From: Bacillota bacterium
GTDB lineage: Bacteria; Bacillota; Dethiobacteria; DTU022
Assembly (NCBI GenBank): GCA_033549065.1
Contig: JAWSUE010000002.1
Span: 170,825 to 234,824, forward strand
Direction of reading: 5' to 3'
Length of the DNA stretch: 64,000 bases
A model generated the notes under the pieces. That model worked only from the letters and a program-made list of their open reading frames with translations, did no database searches and was not told the DNA's origin. Within the stretch, counting starts at the first letter, position 1; every line of letters starts with the position of its first letter. The translations under genes were made by a program, and so were the position numbers. This document shows positions 35,643 through 43,294 of this stretch, piece after piece.

Positions 35643-36368
35643 ATGGCCCTGTTGATTCTTGGCATAGATACAACGACTTTAGCTTGTAGTGTAGCCTTGC
35701 TGCAGGGTGATAAGCTGCTGGCCGAGTTGACTTTGAACATAAAGAAGACTCATTCGGAGCGGTTGATGCCTCTGCTTGATCAAATGCTCACCGAAAGCGG
35801 TATCGAGCGCGAGCAGCTGGAAGCAGTGGCCGTGGCCGCCGGTCCCGGTTCTTTTACCGGCCTGCGCATCGGCATTTCAACCGCCCGCGCCTTAGCCCAG
35901 GGGCTGGACATCCCGGTAGTGGGAGTCGGAACCCTTGAAGCTTTAGCTGAAGCAATTACCGTTCCAAACGCCCTGATCTGCCCCCTCCTTGATGCTCGGC
36001 GCAGCCAGGTCTATACCGCCCTGTATAGGCGCCCCTTCGCCAATCCCGCAAACCTCGAAACCTTGATTGAACCAGCTGCTTTATCACTTAGCGAACTTAC
36101 CTTAGCTCTAGAAAAATATCACGAGCCGGTTAACTTCATCGGTGAGGGTTTAAACAGCTATGCTGCAGAGCTGGAGAAAGCTCTACCAGGCAAAGCAGTT
36201 ATCGGGCCGCCCCAACTTAGGATTTGCCGAGCTTCCCTGGTTGCCTTTCGCGGAGGCCAGCTCCTGACTGCCAACCCGCCGGTATCATACAACGATCTAC
36301 TACCGCAGTATTTAAGACGCCCCGAAGCGGAAAGACTGACCGAAAAGAAAGAGAGGACTGGCAGTTAA
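35643..36368 (+). CDS. tsaB: tRNA t6A biosynthesis protein TsaB
   Basis: A 241-residue ASKHA-fold protein, partner of TsaD in t6A synthesis, with GIDTTTLACSVAL at the N-terminus and GPGSFTGLRIG at about residue 70. ATG at 35643 follows GGGAGG; the frame upstream to 35601 lies within the repeat and is not coding. The repeat duplication separates it from tsaE by 270 nt, whereas these genes are normally almost adjacent. Confidence 0.95.
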   Translation: MALLILGIDTTTLACSVALLQGDKLLAELTLNIKKTHSERLMPLLDQMLTESGIEREQLEAVAVAAGPGSFTGLRIGISTARALAQGLDIPVVGVGTLEALAEAITVPNALICPLLDARRSQVYTALYRRPFANPANLETLIEPAALSLSELTLALEKYHEPVNFIGEGLNSYAAELEKALPGKAVIGPPQLRICRASLVAFRGGQLLTANPPVSYNDLLPQYLRRPEAERLTEKKERTGS

Positions 36369-36372
36369 CATC

Positions 36373-36864
36373 ATGCATGATCTGAATGTAGCGATAGTAC
36401 CCATGCTTGTTGATGATGTAGAGGCGGTGGCCGCTCTGGAGCAAGCCTCCTTTGAAGACCCCTGGCCCCTGCAGTCCTTCCGCACCGAGCTCGAATTGAA
36501 CCGCTTGGCCAACTACCTTGTAGCCCGCCACGAAGACAGGATAATTGGCTATATCGGCGCATGGGTCATCATCGACGAGGTTCACATCACAACGCTGGCC
36601 GTAGGCGAGGAGTATCGCCGTCATGGAATTGCCACCCGCCTGGTCAGAGCTTTACTGGACAGGACATGTAAGTACGATGTAAACGCCATAACCCTTGAGG
36701 TCAGACCCAGCAACAAATCAGCGATCGCTTTCTACGAAAAACTGGGCTTCAGGGTGCGTGGAAGAAGAAAAAACTACTATACAGACGAAGATGCCCTGAT
36801 TATGACCAAGGATATCGTCAAGATTTTCGGCAGAAGAGGGGAGGGGAAGCCTGATGAAAACTGA
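36373..36864 (+). CDS. rimI: Ribosomal-protein-alanine N-acetyltransferase RimI-like
   Basis: A 163-residue GNAT acetyltransferase with the acetyl-CoA loop RRHGIA and the C-terminal NKSAIAFYEKLGF motif. It sits between tsaB and tsaD, the common firmicute order, and overlaps tsaD by 11 nt. It is thought to acetylate ribosomal protein S18 or other N-termini. The ribosome site before ATG 36373 is weak. Confidence 0.92.
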   Translation: MHDLNVAIVPMLVDDVEAVAALEQASFEDPWPLQSFRTELELNRLANYLVARHEDRIIGYIGAWVIIDEVHITTLAVGEEYRRHGIATRLVRALLDRTCKYDVNAITLEVRPSNKSAIAFYEKLGFRVRGRRKNYYTDEDALIMTKDIVKIFGRRGEGKPDEN

Positions 36865-37885
36865 AGAAGTAAATATCCTGGGGATTGAGACCTCCTGTGA
36901 TGAAACATCAACTGCGGTTGTCACCGATGGAAGGCTGATCAGAAGCAGCCTTGTTTCCTCCCAGGTAGAGCTTCATGCCCGGTTCGGGGGAGTGGTTCCG
37001 GAAATTGCATCCCGCCATCACCTGGTGTTGATCAACACCCTGATCGACGAAGCCCTTAAGCAAGCAGGACTAACCTTCAAAGACCTTGATGCTGTTGCCG
37101 TTTCACACGGTCCTGGCCTGGTCGGCGCCCTGCTGGTCGGCGTGGCAACAGCCAAAGCGCTGGCCTACGCCCTGCGCCTACCCCTACTCGCCGTTAACCA
37201 CCTGGAAGCTCACCTTTTTGCAAATTACCTGGACGGCGCATCCCGCCAGTTTCCGGCTGTAGTCCTGATCGTCTCCGGAGGCCATACCGAACTGCTCCTC
37301 CTTGAAGAAGAAGGCAAAATAACCTCACTCGGCCGGACCCGCGACGACGCCGCCGGCGAGGCCTATGATAAAGTAGCCCGCGTGCTTGAGCTAGGCTATC
37401 CAGGAGGTCCCCTGATCGATAAACTGGCCATGGCCGGGGATCCCACCGCAGTCGAGTTCCCCCGGGCCTGGCTCGATGAAAAAAGTCGATTTGATTTCAG
37501 TTTCAGCGGCCTGAAAACAGCTGTGATAAATCACCGCTACCATGCCAACAGGCGCGGTGAGGAAATAAATATCCCCGACCTGGTTGCCTCCTTTCAGGAA
37601 GCACTGGTTGAAGTTCTGGTTGAAAAAACAGTAGATGCCGCCACCGAATACAAAGCCAAGGCAGTAATGCTGGCCGGCGGAGTGGCCGCCAACAGTCGCC
37701 TGCGCAGCCGACTCTCTGCTCGCCTTTCCGAATCACTACCCTCCGCCAAGCTCTACTACCCGCCCCTTGAACTCTGCACCGACAATGCAGCGATGATTGC
37801 CGCTGCCGCTTACCCGCTCTACCTCAATCGAAACTTCGCCCCCCTAAACCTAAACGCCATCCCTGGCCTCGGTATCGGCCAATAA
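36854..37885 (+). CDS. tsaD: tRNA t6A transferase TsaD
   Basis: A 343-residue metal-dependent transferase adding threonylcarbamoyl to A37 of tRNA. GIETSCDETS at the N-terminus, the metal motif HLEAH near residue 113, SGGHTELLL and the GGVAANSRLR motif are all present. GAGGGG precedes the ATG, inside rimI. A GGGGACGGTTC repeat follows the stop. Confidence 0.97.
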   Translation: MKTEEVNILGIETSCDETSTAVVTDGRLIRSSLVSSQVELHARFGGVVPEIASRHHLVLINTLIDEALKQAGLTFKDLDAVAVSHGPGLVGALLVGVATAKALAYALRLPLLAVNHLEAHLFANYLDGASRQFPAVVLIVSGGHTELLLLEEEGKITSLGRTRDDAAGEAYDKVARVLELGYPGGPLIDKLAMAGDPTAVEFPRAWLDEKSRFDFSFSGLKTAVINHRYHANRRGEEINIPDLVASFQEALVEVLVEKTVDAATEYKAKAVMLAGGVAANSRLRSRLSARLSESLPSAKLYYPPLELCTDNAAMIAAAAYPLYLNRNFAPLNLNAIPGLGIGQ

Positions 37886-37897
37886 TAATTAAAAAAA

Positions 37898-37938
37898 CGC
37901 ACAAGGGGACCGCACACGGGGACGGTTCTCTTGTGCGG
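37898..37938 (+). repeat. GGGGACGGTTC repeat with partial duplicated arm
   Basis: GCACAAGGGGACCGCACACG, then GGGACGGTTCTCTTGTGCGG: outer ends pair and the left arm is partly doubled. The remainder of the convergent tsaD-permease gap, to 38061, shows nothing else. Confidence 0.8.
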
Positions 37939-38061
37939 TAATTAGACTAACTAAAGATCCTTATGTTAGTTAAATTCGAGTTAACATTAAAAGATACAAA
38001 ATTGCACAGCCACGGTCGGTGTAAAATTTCATTTCAGCCTGATCGGTTTGCCTCACTCACC

Positions 38062-38586
38062 TCATTCATTCTGTTCTGTCATGGCCGGTATTTCGTCTGT
38101 ACTGATTAATTTTTCCAGAATCAACCCGATGACAATTACCGCAGTCAAGGTTAAAACGAAGCGCAGGGCTGTAAACTGCAGCCCCAGGAATTCCGTTTCT
38201 GCCACCAACTGAGGAATTTTGATCGCCGCCCAGGCGCCAAGAAAGATAACAATATTTGAAATCCTCGCTCCTTTGTGAATAAGCGATCCGGCCAGAGGAA
38301 AGGCGATATACAAAGGGCCAGTTGGCAGAGTGCCCATCAAAAAAGAGAAGAACATGCCCTTAATACCGGATCCTCGGCCGATCAACTGTTTGATCTTCTC
38401 TTTGGGTACCCATACTTCCAGCAGACCCATCAAGATGAAAATAGCGGGAATAATCATGGCCATTTCTTTAAGATAGCTAAAAGAAACAGCTGCCGTGCGA
38501 TTGGCGATCTCCGGCCACCAGAAGGCGAGAACCAGGAATATCAGGGCTAAAATTAACGGGGCTCTAAACTTCTTGATGATCATCAT
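38062..38586 (-). CDS. ArsP-like permease, second half
   Basis: A 174-residue membrane protein with five or so hydrophobic segments and the FFSFLMGTLPTGPLYIAFPLA stretch (positions 79-99) typical of the YraQ/ArsP_1 permease family (PF03773, metalloid or organoarsenical efflux, also called DUF318). It overlaps the upstream permease gene by four bases, and the two genes each supply one half of what is usually a single protein. Substrate unknown. Confidence 0.78.
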   Translation of the reverse strand: MMIIKKFRAPLILALIFLVLAFWWPEIANRTAAVSFSYLKEMAMIIPAIFILMGLLEVWVPKEKIKQLIGRGSGIKGMFFSFLMGTLPTGPLYIAFPLAGSLIHKGARISNIVIFLGAWAAIKIPQLVAETEFLGLQFTALRFVLTLTAVIVIGLILEKLISTDEIPAMTEQNE

Positions 38587-39062
38587 TTCAAAACCACCCC
38601 CATTATCAGGGCTATTAGCAAAGCAGCCAGAAAACTGAAGCTGTTGCGAAGCAGGGTAAATTTTCTTCCAAGTGCTTTAATTTCCAGCGGGGCCGTTACG
38701 AAACCGACCATCACCAGGGTGGTGATAAAAGCGGCGATCGTTGTAACAGTTGCTCCGGAACGAAGCAGTGAAGCGGCCAGGGGAAAGGAAATCAGCGCCG
38801 GAATCAGGGTGAGCGCTCCGATAAGGGCGGCAGTGACAGTTGCTGCAAAGCCAGCCTCGGCTCCGACTAATCGAGTTATCGTCTCGGGCGGCAGGATGCC
38901 CAGAATCAGCCCCACCACACCGATAATGGCCAGCAGGCCGGGAGCCATCTTCCAAAATGCTTTTCCGGCAACCTTGAAAGCTTTGCCGGTTTTTTGCCGG
39001 TCTTTAATTAAAGATAAAGCCAGCAGGATAAATAGAATAATATAGATCACCAGAGTAGTCAT
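38583..39062 (-). CDS. ArsP-like permease, first half
   Basis: A 159-residue membrane protein with about five hydrophobic segments, including the LIPALISFPLAASLLR motif that mirrors the GTLPTGPLYIAFPLAGSL region of the next gene; the two are repeats of the same fold. It is a split-gene version of the ArsP_1/YraQ permease, in an operon padR-cupin-permease-permease. Confidence 0.75.
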   Translation of the reverse strand: MTTLVIYIILFILLALSLIKDRQKTGKAFKVAGKAFWKMAPGLLAIIGVVGLILGILPPETITRLVGAEAGFAATVTAALIGALTLIPALISFPLAASLLRSGATVTTIAAFITTLVMVGFVTAPLEIKALGRKFTLLRNSFSFLAALLIALIMGVVLK

Positions 39063-39092
39063 CTTTATTTACCTGCCTTTGATATTTTTTAT

Positions 39093-39395
39093 TTAGGCAT
39101 ACTGAACTGCCAGCACAACCATTTCAGTTTTCGCGACAAGCTGTCTTTCCAGCCCGGGTTCGATGATAACCAGTGATCCTTCTGAAACAGGTTCTTCAAT
39201 ATCAACCTCTTTTACAAAGCCTTCGCCTTCTATAATATAAAACATGGTATTGCGGCTCATCACGCAGGGATCTACCGCCTGGCCAGACTCAAAAAAGATT
39301 AAAAGCACTTTTGATTGCTCGGTAACTTGCAACTCTTTTTTGTTGAAGTTCTCAGGGGTAAATGCTTTCAGCTCACTGATTTTATAAGTCTTCAT
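39093..39395 (-). CDS. Small cupin-domain protein
   Basis: A 100-residue single-domain cupin-like protein (about residues 25-95). The usual metal-binding His residues of cupins are largely missing, so it may act as a ligand sensor or storage protein rather than an enzyme. It lies between the PadR regulator and the split permease. Confidence 0.7.
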   Translation of the reverse strand: MKTYKISELKAFTPENFNKKELQVTEQSKVLLIFFESGQAVDPCVMSRNTMFYIIEGEGFVKEVDIEEPVSEGSLVIIEPGLERQLVAKTEMVVLAVQYA

Positions 39396-39443
39396 TAGCC
39401 AACATCTCTTTTCTTTATTAGTCTGCCGAACAGCGCAGGCATA

Positions 39444-39824
39444 TTAAATATTATCAGCAGGGTAAGTTTCCTCGTATAGCTTTAGAAAACTTTCGAGGCT
39501 AGCCTTACGGCGGCGGATTTTTAGAATCCACATCTCCAGGTAATCCTCGCCACCTGGTGTTATTGAGTAGACCTTGCGGGCCGGCCCTCCGCTTCCGGGC
39601 ACCAGCTCCGACTTAACCTTGCCTTCTTCCTCAAGATTGCGCAGGTGCCTGTAAACAACGCTTGGGTCAGGCAGGCTATCCAGAAAGCCCAGGTTACCCA
39701 ACTTATCCATAATTTCATAACCGTGGGCCGGTTTTTCTTTTAAAAGAAAGAGAATACAGGGGACAATGAAACCCTCGACTTTCAGACCCGATCCTTCACA
39801 ATGGCAGTTTTCACTCTCACACAT
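39444..39824 (-). CDS. PadR-family regulator with Cys-rich N-terminus
   Basis: A 126-residue winged-helix regulator (AHGYEIMDKL, SVVYRHLRNLEEEG) of the PadR family. The first 10 residues contain CESENCHC, three Cys and one His, an addition that could bind a metal or metalloid and make the protein a sensor. It is first in the operon with a cupin and the split ArsP-like permease. Its own promoter contains a PadR-type ATGT-N8-ACAT box. Confidence 0.87.
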   Translation of the reverse strand: MCESENCHCEGSGLKVEGFIVPCILFLLKEKPAHGYEIMDKLGNLGFLDSLPDPSVVYRHLRNLEEEGKVKSELVPGSGGPARKVYSITPGGEDYLEMWILKIRRRKASLESFLKLYEETYPADNI

Positions 39825-39848
39825 CCTAAAACACTCCCTTTTGTTGCT

Positions 39849-39891
39849 ATGTCATTAGTGACATATTACCACTACTGACTCACGGTGTCAA
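39849..39891 (-). promoter_or_regulatory. Promoter and PadR box of the padR-cupin-permease operon
   Basis: Minus strand: TTGACA (39886-39891, within the 3' end of fetB), 17-nt spacer, TAATAT (39863-39868), then the palindrome ATGTCACTAATGACAT (39849-39864), which is an ATGT-N8-ACAT PadR box touching the -10. Autoregulation is the direct reading. Confidence 0.78.
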
Positions 39892-40710
39892 TACTTTATG
39901 GTTTGTCCCCCTGTGTGCATTGCTAACTTCACTTTCCTCCAGCTGGCTCCACTTATTGAAAAAAGTAAGATAGCCGAAGCGAATCAGCATGTATAAAGTA
40001 ATCGAAACACTGCCCAGGATGGCCAGCATGATGGCAATTTGATACTCGATGGCAATCAGGGGCGACATGCCGGCCAGGATCTGTCCGGTCATCATGCCGG
40101 GTAAAAAGATGATTCCCATGCCGAGCATCGAATTAAGGGTGGGCATGATTGCCGATGTAAAAACATCTTTGATGATAGGCAAAGTTGCGTCCCCGGGAGT
40201 TGCTCCAAGCATGAGGGCCCCTTCAACCAGCTGTTTTCTGGCCTTCATCTCACCGATCATCCTCTCCACACCCAGTGACACACCGGTCATCGAGTTGCCG
40301 ATGATCATGCCGGCAATCGGTATAAAATAGCGCGGCTCGTACCAGGGCTCAATATTGATCACCAGCAGCAAAAAATAGAAGGCGGTGATCACGGTGCCCG
40401 ATATCATCGAGACCATAATTACTTTGCGCAGCTTAGCATTAACCGGTGTTTTGACCCGGCTGAAGATATTGCGGATCGCAAAGAATATCATCACCGCGTA
40501 AATCAGCAGGGTGATGTAGAAACGGCTGTAATCAAAGATGTAAACCAGAATGTAGCCCATTGCCAGCAACTGCAGGGTCATCCGCACGGTCGAGATGATA
40601 ATCTCCTTTTCCTTCCTGATGCCCAGATTTCTGGTCAGGAACAAAAGGAGCAGGATGAACACATAGGCAGAAAGCAGGCGTAGCGGGCCGATTTGAACTA
40701 TTTCGTTCAT
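39880..40710 (-). CDS. fetB: FetB-type ABC permease (UPF0014)
   Basis: A 276-residue membrane protein with about seven hydrophobic segments; the central MIIGNSMTGVSLGVERM and GATPGDATLPIIKD segments are diagnostic of the FetB/YbbM family, an iron-exporting or stress-related ABC permease. It follows fetA by three bases. Confidence 0.92.
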   Translation of the reverse strand: MNEIVQIGPLRLLSAYVFILLLLFLTRNLGIRKEKEIIISTVRMTLQLLAMGYILVYIFDYSRFYITLLIYAVMIFFAIRNIFSRVKTPVNAKLRKVIMVSMISGTVITAFYFLLLVINIEPWYEPRYFIPIAGMIIGNSMTGVSLGVERMIGEMKARKQLVEGALMLGATPGDATLPIIKDVFTSAIMPTLNSMLGMGIIFLPGMMTGQILAGMSPLIAIEYQIAIMLAILGSVSITLYMLIRFGYLTFFNKWSQLEESEVSNAHRGTNHKVLTP

Positions 40711-40713
40711 TGC

Positions 40714-41358
40714 TCAGGCCACCTCCTCAATGTCTGTGATTCTGCCGTTGTAAACGGTAACAATTTTTTTCCCCATACTTCTGGCAAGCGGTTTGGAATG
40801 GGTAACCAGCACGAGCGTTCGATTACCGGCCGCCAGGTAATCGTTAATATAGGCGGTGATTTTATCCTCCGTATCGTCATCGACTGCGGAGGTAGGTTCA
40901 TCGAGCAGCAGAACCTCAGGCTCCATCAGGATTACCCGGATCAAAGCCAGACGCTGCTTCTCGCCCCCCGAAAGCGGTTCGGCATCCTCGTCGAGCTCCT
41001 TTTGTTGAAGGCCTACCTTCGCAAGCTCTTCAAGCAGCCGTTCGTCGGTCACCGGTTCTTTTTTGGCAAAAGAGAGGCCGATCAATAGATTATCCCTCAC
41101 CGTGCCCGGAAAAATAACCGGAACCTGGGGCAGCAAAATCACTTCCCTGCGGAGCAAAACCGCATCGAGGTTTTTTAGATCACTACCCTTATAAAAAATT
41201 GAACCCTCGCTGTAATCAATCATATGGTTCAGCAGCTTCAGCATGGTTGTCTTACCGCTGCCGCTTTCGCCGACGATGCAGGTGGTTTGACCCTCATCGA
41301 TGGAAAGCTCATCGACGCTAACAATATTTTTATAGCGCACATTATTTAACTTGAACAC
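40714..41358 (-). CDS. fetA: FetA-type ABC ATPase
   Basis: A 214-residue ATPase with Walker A GESGSGKTTML, signature LSGGEKQRLALIR and Walker B LLLDEPTSAVD. It is the partner of FetB; in E. coli FetAB exports iron and protects from oxidative stress. GTG at 41358 with GAGGTG six nt upstream. Operon order padR-fetA-fetB. Confidence 0.92.
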   Translation of the reverse strand: MFKLNNVRYKNIVSVDELSIDEGQTTCIVGESGSGKTTMLKLLNHMIDYSEGSIFYKGSDLKNLDAVLLRREVILLPQVPVIFPGTVRDNLLIGLSFAKKEPVTDERLLEELAKVGLQQKELDEDAEPLSGGEKQRLALIRVILMEPEVLLLDEPTSAVDDDTEDKITAYINDYLAAGNRTLVLVTHSKPLARSMGKKIVTVYNGRITDIEEVA

Positions 41359-41386
41359 TGTTTACACCTCGCTGCAATAAATTTGC

Positions 41387-41698
41387 TCAGCTCTGCCTGA
41401 GTTCCCTGGCCAACTCTTCCGCCTTGGCCGTCGCTTCCCGTAATACCTTTTTACCAGCCGTAGTAATACGGTAGTACTTGCGAATCTTGCCGCCGACCAG
41501 CCGGTTGGTTTTGGTCAGCAGCCCTCCCGCCGCCAGGCTGTTCAGGATAGGGTAGAGGGTACCGGCGCTAATGTCATAACCGTGGCTTTTCAGCTCATCG
41601 ATCATGAAAACACCGTAAACCGACTCCTTCTGAGCATGGTAGAGGATATGAAGCTGGATAAACCCAAGAAATAACTTCCGCAGGATCTGCTGTTTCAT
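41387..41698 (-). CDS. PadR-family regulator of fetAB
   Basis: A 103-residue PadR-family winged-helix protein (YGVFMIDELKSHGYDISAGT is positions 28-47; GTLYPILN follows). ATG at 41698 with AAGGG eight nt upstream; GTG at 41707 is possible. It is 28 nt upstream of fetA and probably represses the operon, in the way iron-linked PadR proteins such as YqjI do; the inducer is unknown. Confidence 0.85.
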   Translation of the reverse strand: MKQQILRKLFLGFIQLHILYHAQKESVYGVFMIDELKSHGYDISAGTLYPILNSLAAGGLLTKTNRLVGGKIRKYYRITTAGKKVLREATAKAEELARELRQS

Positions 41699-41721
41699 CA
41701 AAATCACCCTTAAAATAGAAT

Positions 41722-41746
41722 AACGATATCGATATACGATATTATA
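41722..41746 (-). promoter_or_regulatory. Operator/-10 region of the padR-fetAB operon
   Basis: AACGATATCGATATACGATATT, made of overlapping ATATCG/CGATAT half-sites like the operators of YqjI-type PadR regulators. On the minus strand TATAAT (41741-41746) is the -10 and overlaps the site. Confidence 0.65.
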
Positions 41747-41775
41747 AATCGGAAGAAAATACCTGTCAAACTAAC

Positions 41776-41802
41776 GTGTCACGGGGACGGTTCTTCTGAC
41801 AC
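41776..41802 (+). repeat. GGGGACGGTTC repeat
   Basis: GTGTCACGGGGACGGTTCTT then CTGACAC, 27 bp, upstream of the padR-fetAB promoter and between divergent transcription units. Confidence 0.88.
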
Positions 41803-41935
41803 ATTTCTTGTTGACTTCACCCAGTTCTTTGATAACAGCACAGAAAAGTCACTTCAGAACATCTCCCTGTGCTATATAGAAGCACTGAATCGCTTCAAAT
41901 TATGAATCAGTGGTATAAATTCAGTTAGCAAACAA

Positions 41936-41952
41936 TAGAATGTTGCATTCTA
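41936..41952. promoter_or_regulatory. Inverted repeat upstream of iclR
   Basis: TAGAAT GTTGC ATTCTA, a 17-bp palindrome, with a further TGATATTCTA half-site at about 41963. It lies about 125 nt before the chosen iclR start and could be an autoregulatory site. Nothing else is seen in 41803-42075 apart from AT-rich sequence. Confidence 0.4.
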
Positions 41953-42075
41953 ATTTATGAAATGATATTCTAAATAAAGCAACAAAATTATTGAAGATTT
42001 AATATGCTCCTATTAGACATTTATTACTTATATCAAAGTTATTTCAAGATTAATATAATAAAGGAAGTGTTTGAC

Positions 42076-42864
42076 TTGGATACCGAAGAAAAAAATACAA
42101 CTAAATATCCTGTCCATACTCTTGAAAAATCCTTGGAAATAATTGAAGCAATGAAGGAAGCTCCAGCAGGCGGAATAAGAATTGTTGATATCAGTAAAAA
42201 GTTAAATATCGGGAAAAGCACTATTCATCGTATTTTAAGCACACTGGCAGCTTATGGTTATGTTGAGAAATGCTCCGAAGGCAGAAAATACCGTTTGGGT
42301 TGGAAACTATTTGAGATTGGCAGCCTGATACCACGACAGCGAAACCTCAATAATATTGATATGATTATCCTCGAAGAACTTAGCGATAAGTGTGAAGCAA
42401 CGGTGAATCTGGGTATCAGGATAAATGATAAGGTTGCAATTATAGCAAAAGTCGATCCGCAGAAAATTCCTTTCAAAGCAGGACCGTATCTCGGAGAACA
42501 AGAACCACTTCATGCAACAGCTCTGGGCAAGATACTTATATCTGAACTTGATGATGACAAGATAAAAAGTATTTTTAAAAGTCCAGAACTGGTTAAGTAT
42601 ACCAACAACACAATAGATTCACTCAGGAAGTTGCGGGATGTTTTAGCCCGGGTTCGAGAACAAGGCTACGCGGTAGACCAGGAAGAGCTGTGCGAAGGAA
42701 TTTCGTGTATTGCTATGCCAATTCGAAACTACGAACAGAATATAGTCGCTGCGCTAAGTGTTAGTGGTCCGTCTTTCCGGTTTAATTTCAATAAGATTGC
42801 AGAAATAAAGCAAGATCAACAAAACGCATGCGTAGAAATATCACGTTTTTTCGGCGCTCATTAA
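42076..42864 (+). CDS. IclR-family transcriptional regulator
   Basis: A 262-residue regulator with an N-terminal winged helix (TLEKSLEIIEAMKE, IGKSTIHRILSTLAAYGYVEK) and a C-terminal GAF-like effector domain (GPYLGEQEPLHATALGK, EGISCIAMPIRN). I choose TTG at 42076 because AAGGAAG lies eight nt upstream; an ATG at 42004 has no ribosome site and would add an untypical tail. It directly precedes the eleven-gene catabolic operon and is its likely regulator. Confidence 0.9.
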   Translation: MDTEEKNTTKYPVHTLEKSLEIIEAMKEAPAGGIRIVDISKKLNIGKSTIHRILSTLAAYGYVEKCSEGRKYRLGWKLFEIGSLIPRQRNLNNIDMIILEELSDKCEATVNLGIRINDKVAIIAKVDPQKIPFKAGPYLGEQEPLHATALGKILISELDDDKIKSIFKSPELVKYTNNTIDSLRKLRDVLARVREQGYAVDQEELCEGISCIAMPIRNYEQNIVAALSVSGPSFRFNFNKIAEIKQDQQNACVEISRFFGAH

Positions 42865-42901
42865 AAGGTCCCTTCATGCATTAAAAATATCAATTAATTT
42901 G

Positions 42902-42938
42902 CTTCAACCAGTTATTAAAGTTGGTTGAAGTATATTTT
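42902..42938 (+). terminator. Terminator-like hairpin after iclR
   Basis: CTTCAACCA and TGGTTGAAG (9-bp stem) with an 11-nt loop, followed by TATATTTTTA. Confidence 0.7.
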
Positions 42939-43294
42939 TAGTGTAGCAAGTTCTGTTATATGGAACATCATTGTTTTATTTAAAATTTTTTTGAAATCTG
43001 GCAGGACAATCATATTTTTTGTAGAATCAATCAAAAAAAACAAACATATATTACCTTATTTCAACTATCGTTAAATCTATATTACCTCTAATTACTGCTC
43101 CATTACTATTGTTCTATTATGCGAAACAGAGTTTTTGTAATCTATCGCCTTCCATCTACGGTAACGTTATTTCTACCAACTCTAGTTTAATTACTATCAA
43201 TCACTGCTCGTTTAATTTGTTCATTAAACATTCTATTAGATCTATTACGTCGAGATTAATTCAACATGCCTATAGAATGAAAGGGGACAACAGC
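42939..43294 (+). promoter_or_regulatory. Control region and long AT-rich leader of the catabolic operon
   Basis: Holds the palindrome GTTC-TGTTATATG-GAAC (42950-42966), a plausible IclR site, then TTGAAA (42991-42996), 16-nt spacer and TATTTT (43013-43018) as a candidate promoter. That would leave a leader of about 270 nt with short repeated ATTACT-like motifs and no coding potential I trust; the frame open from 43109 has no ribosome site. Confidence 0.5.
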
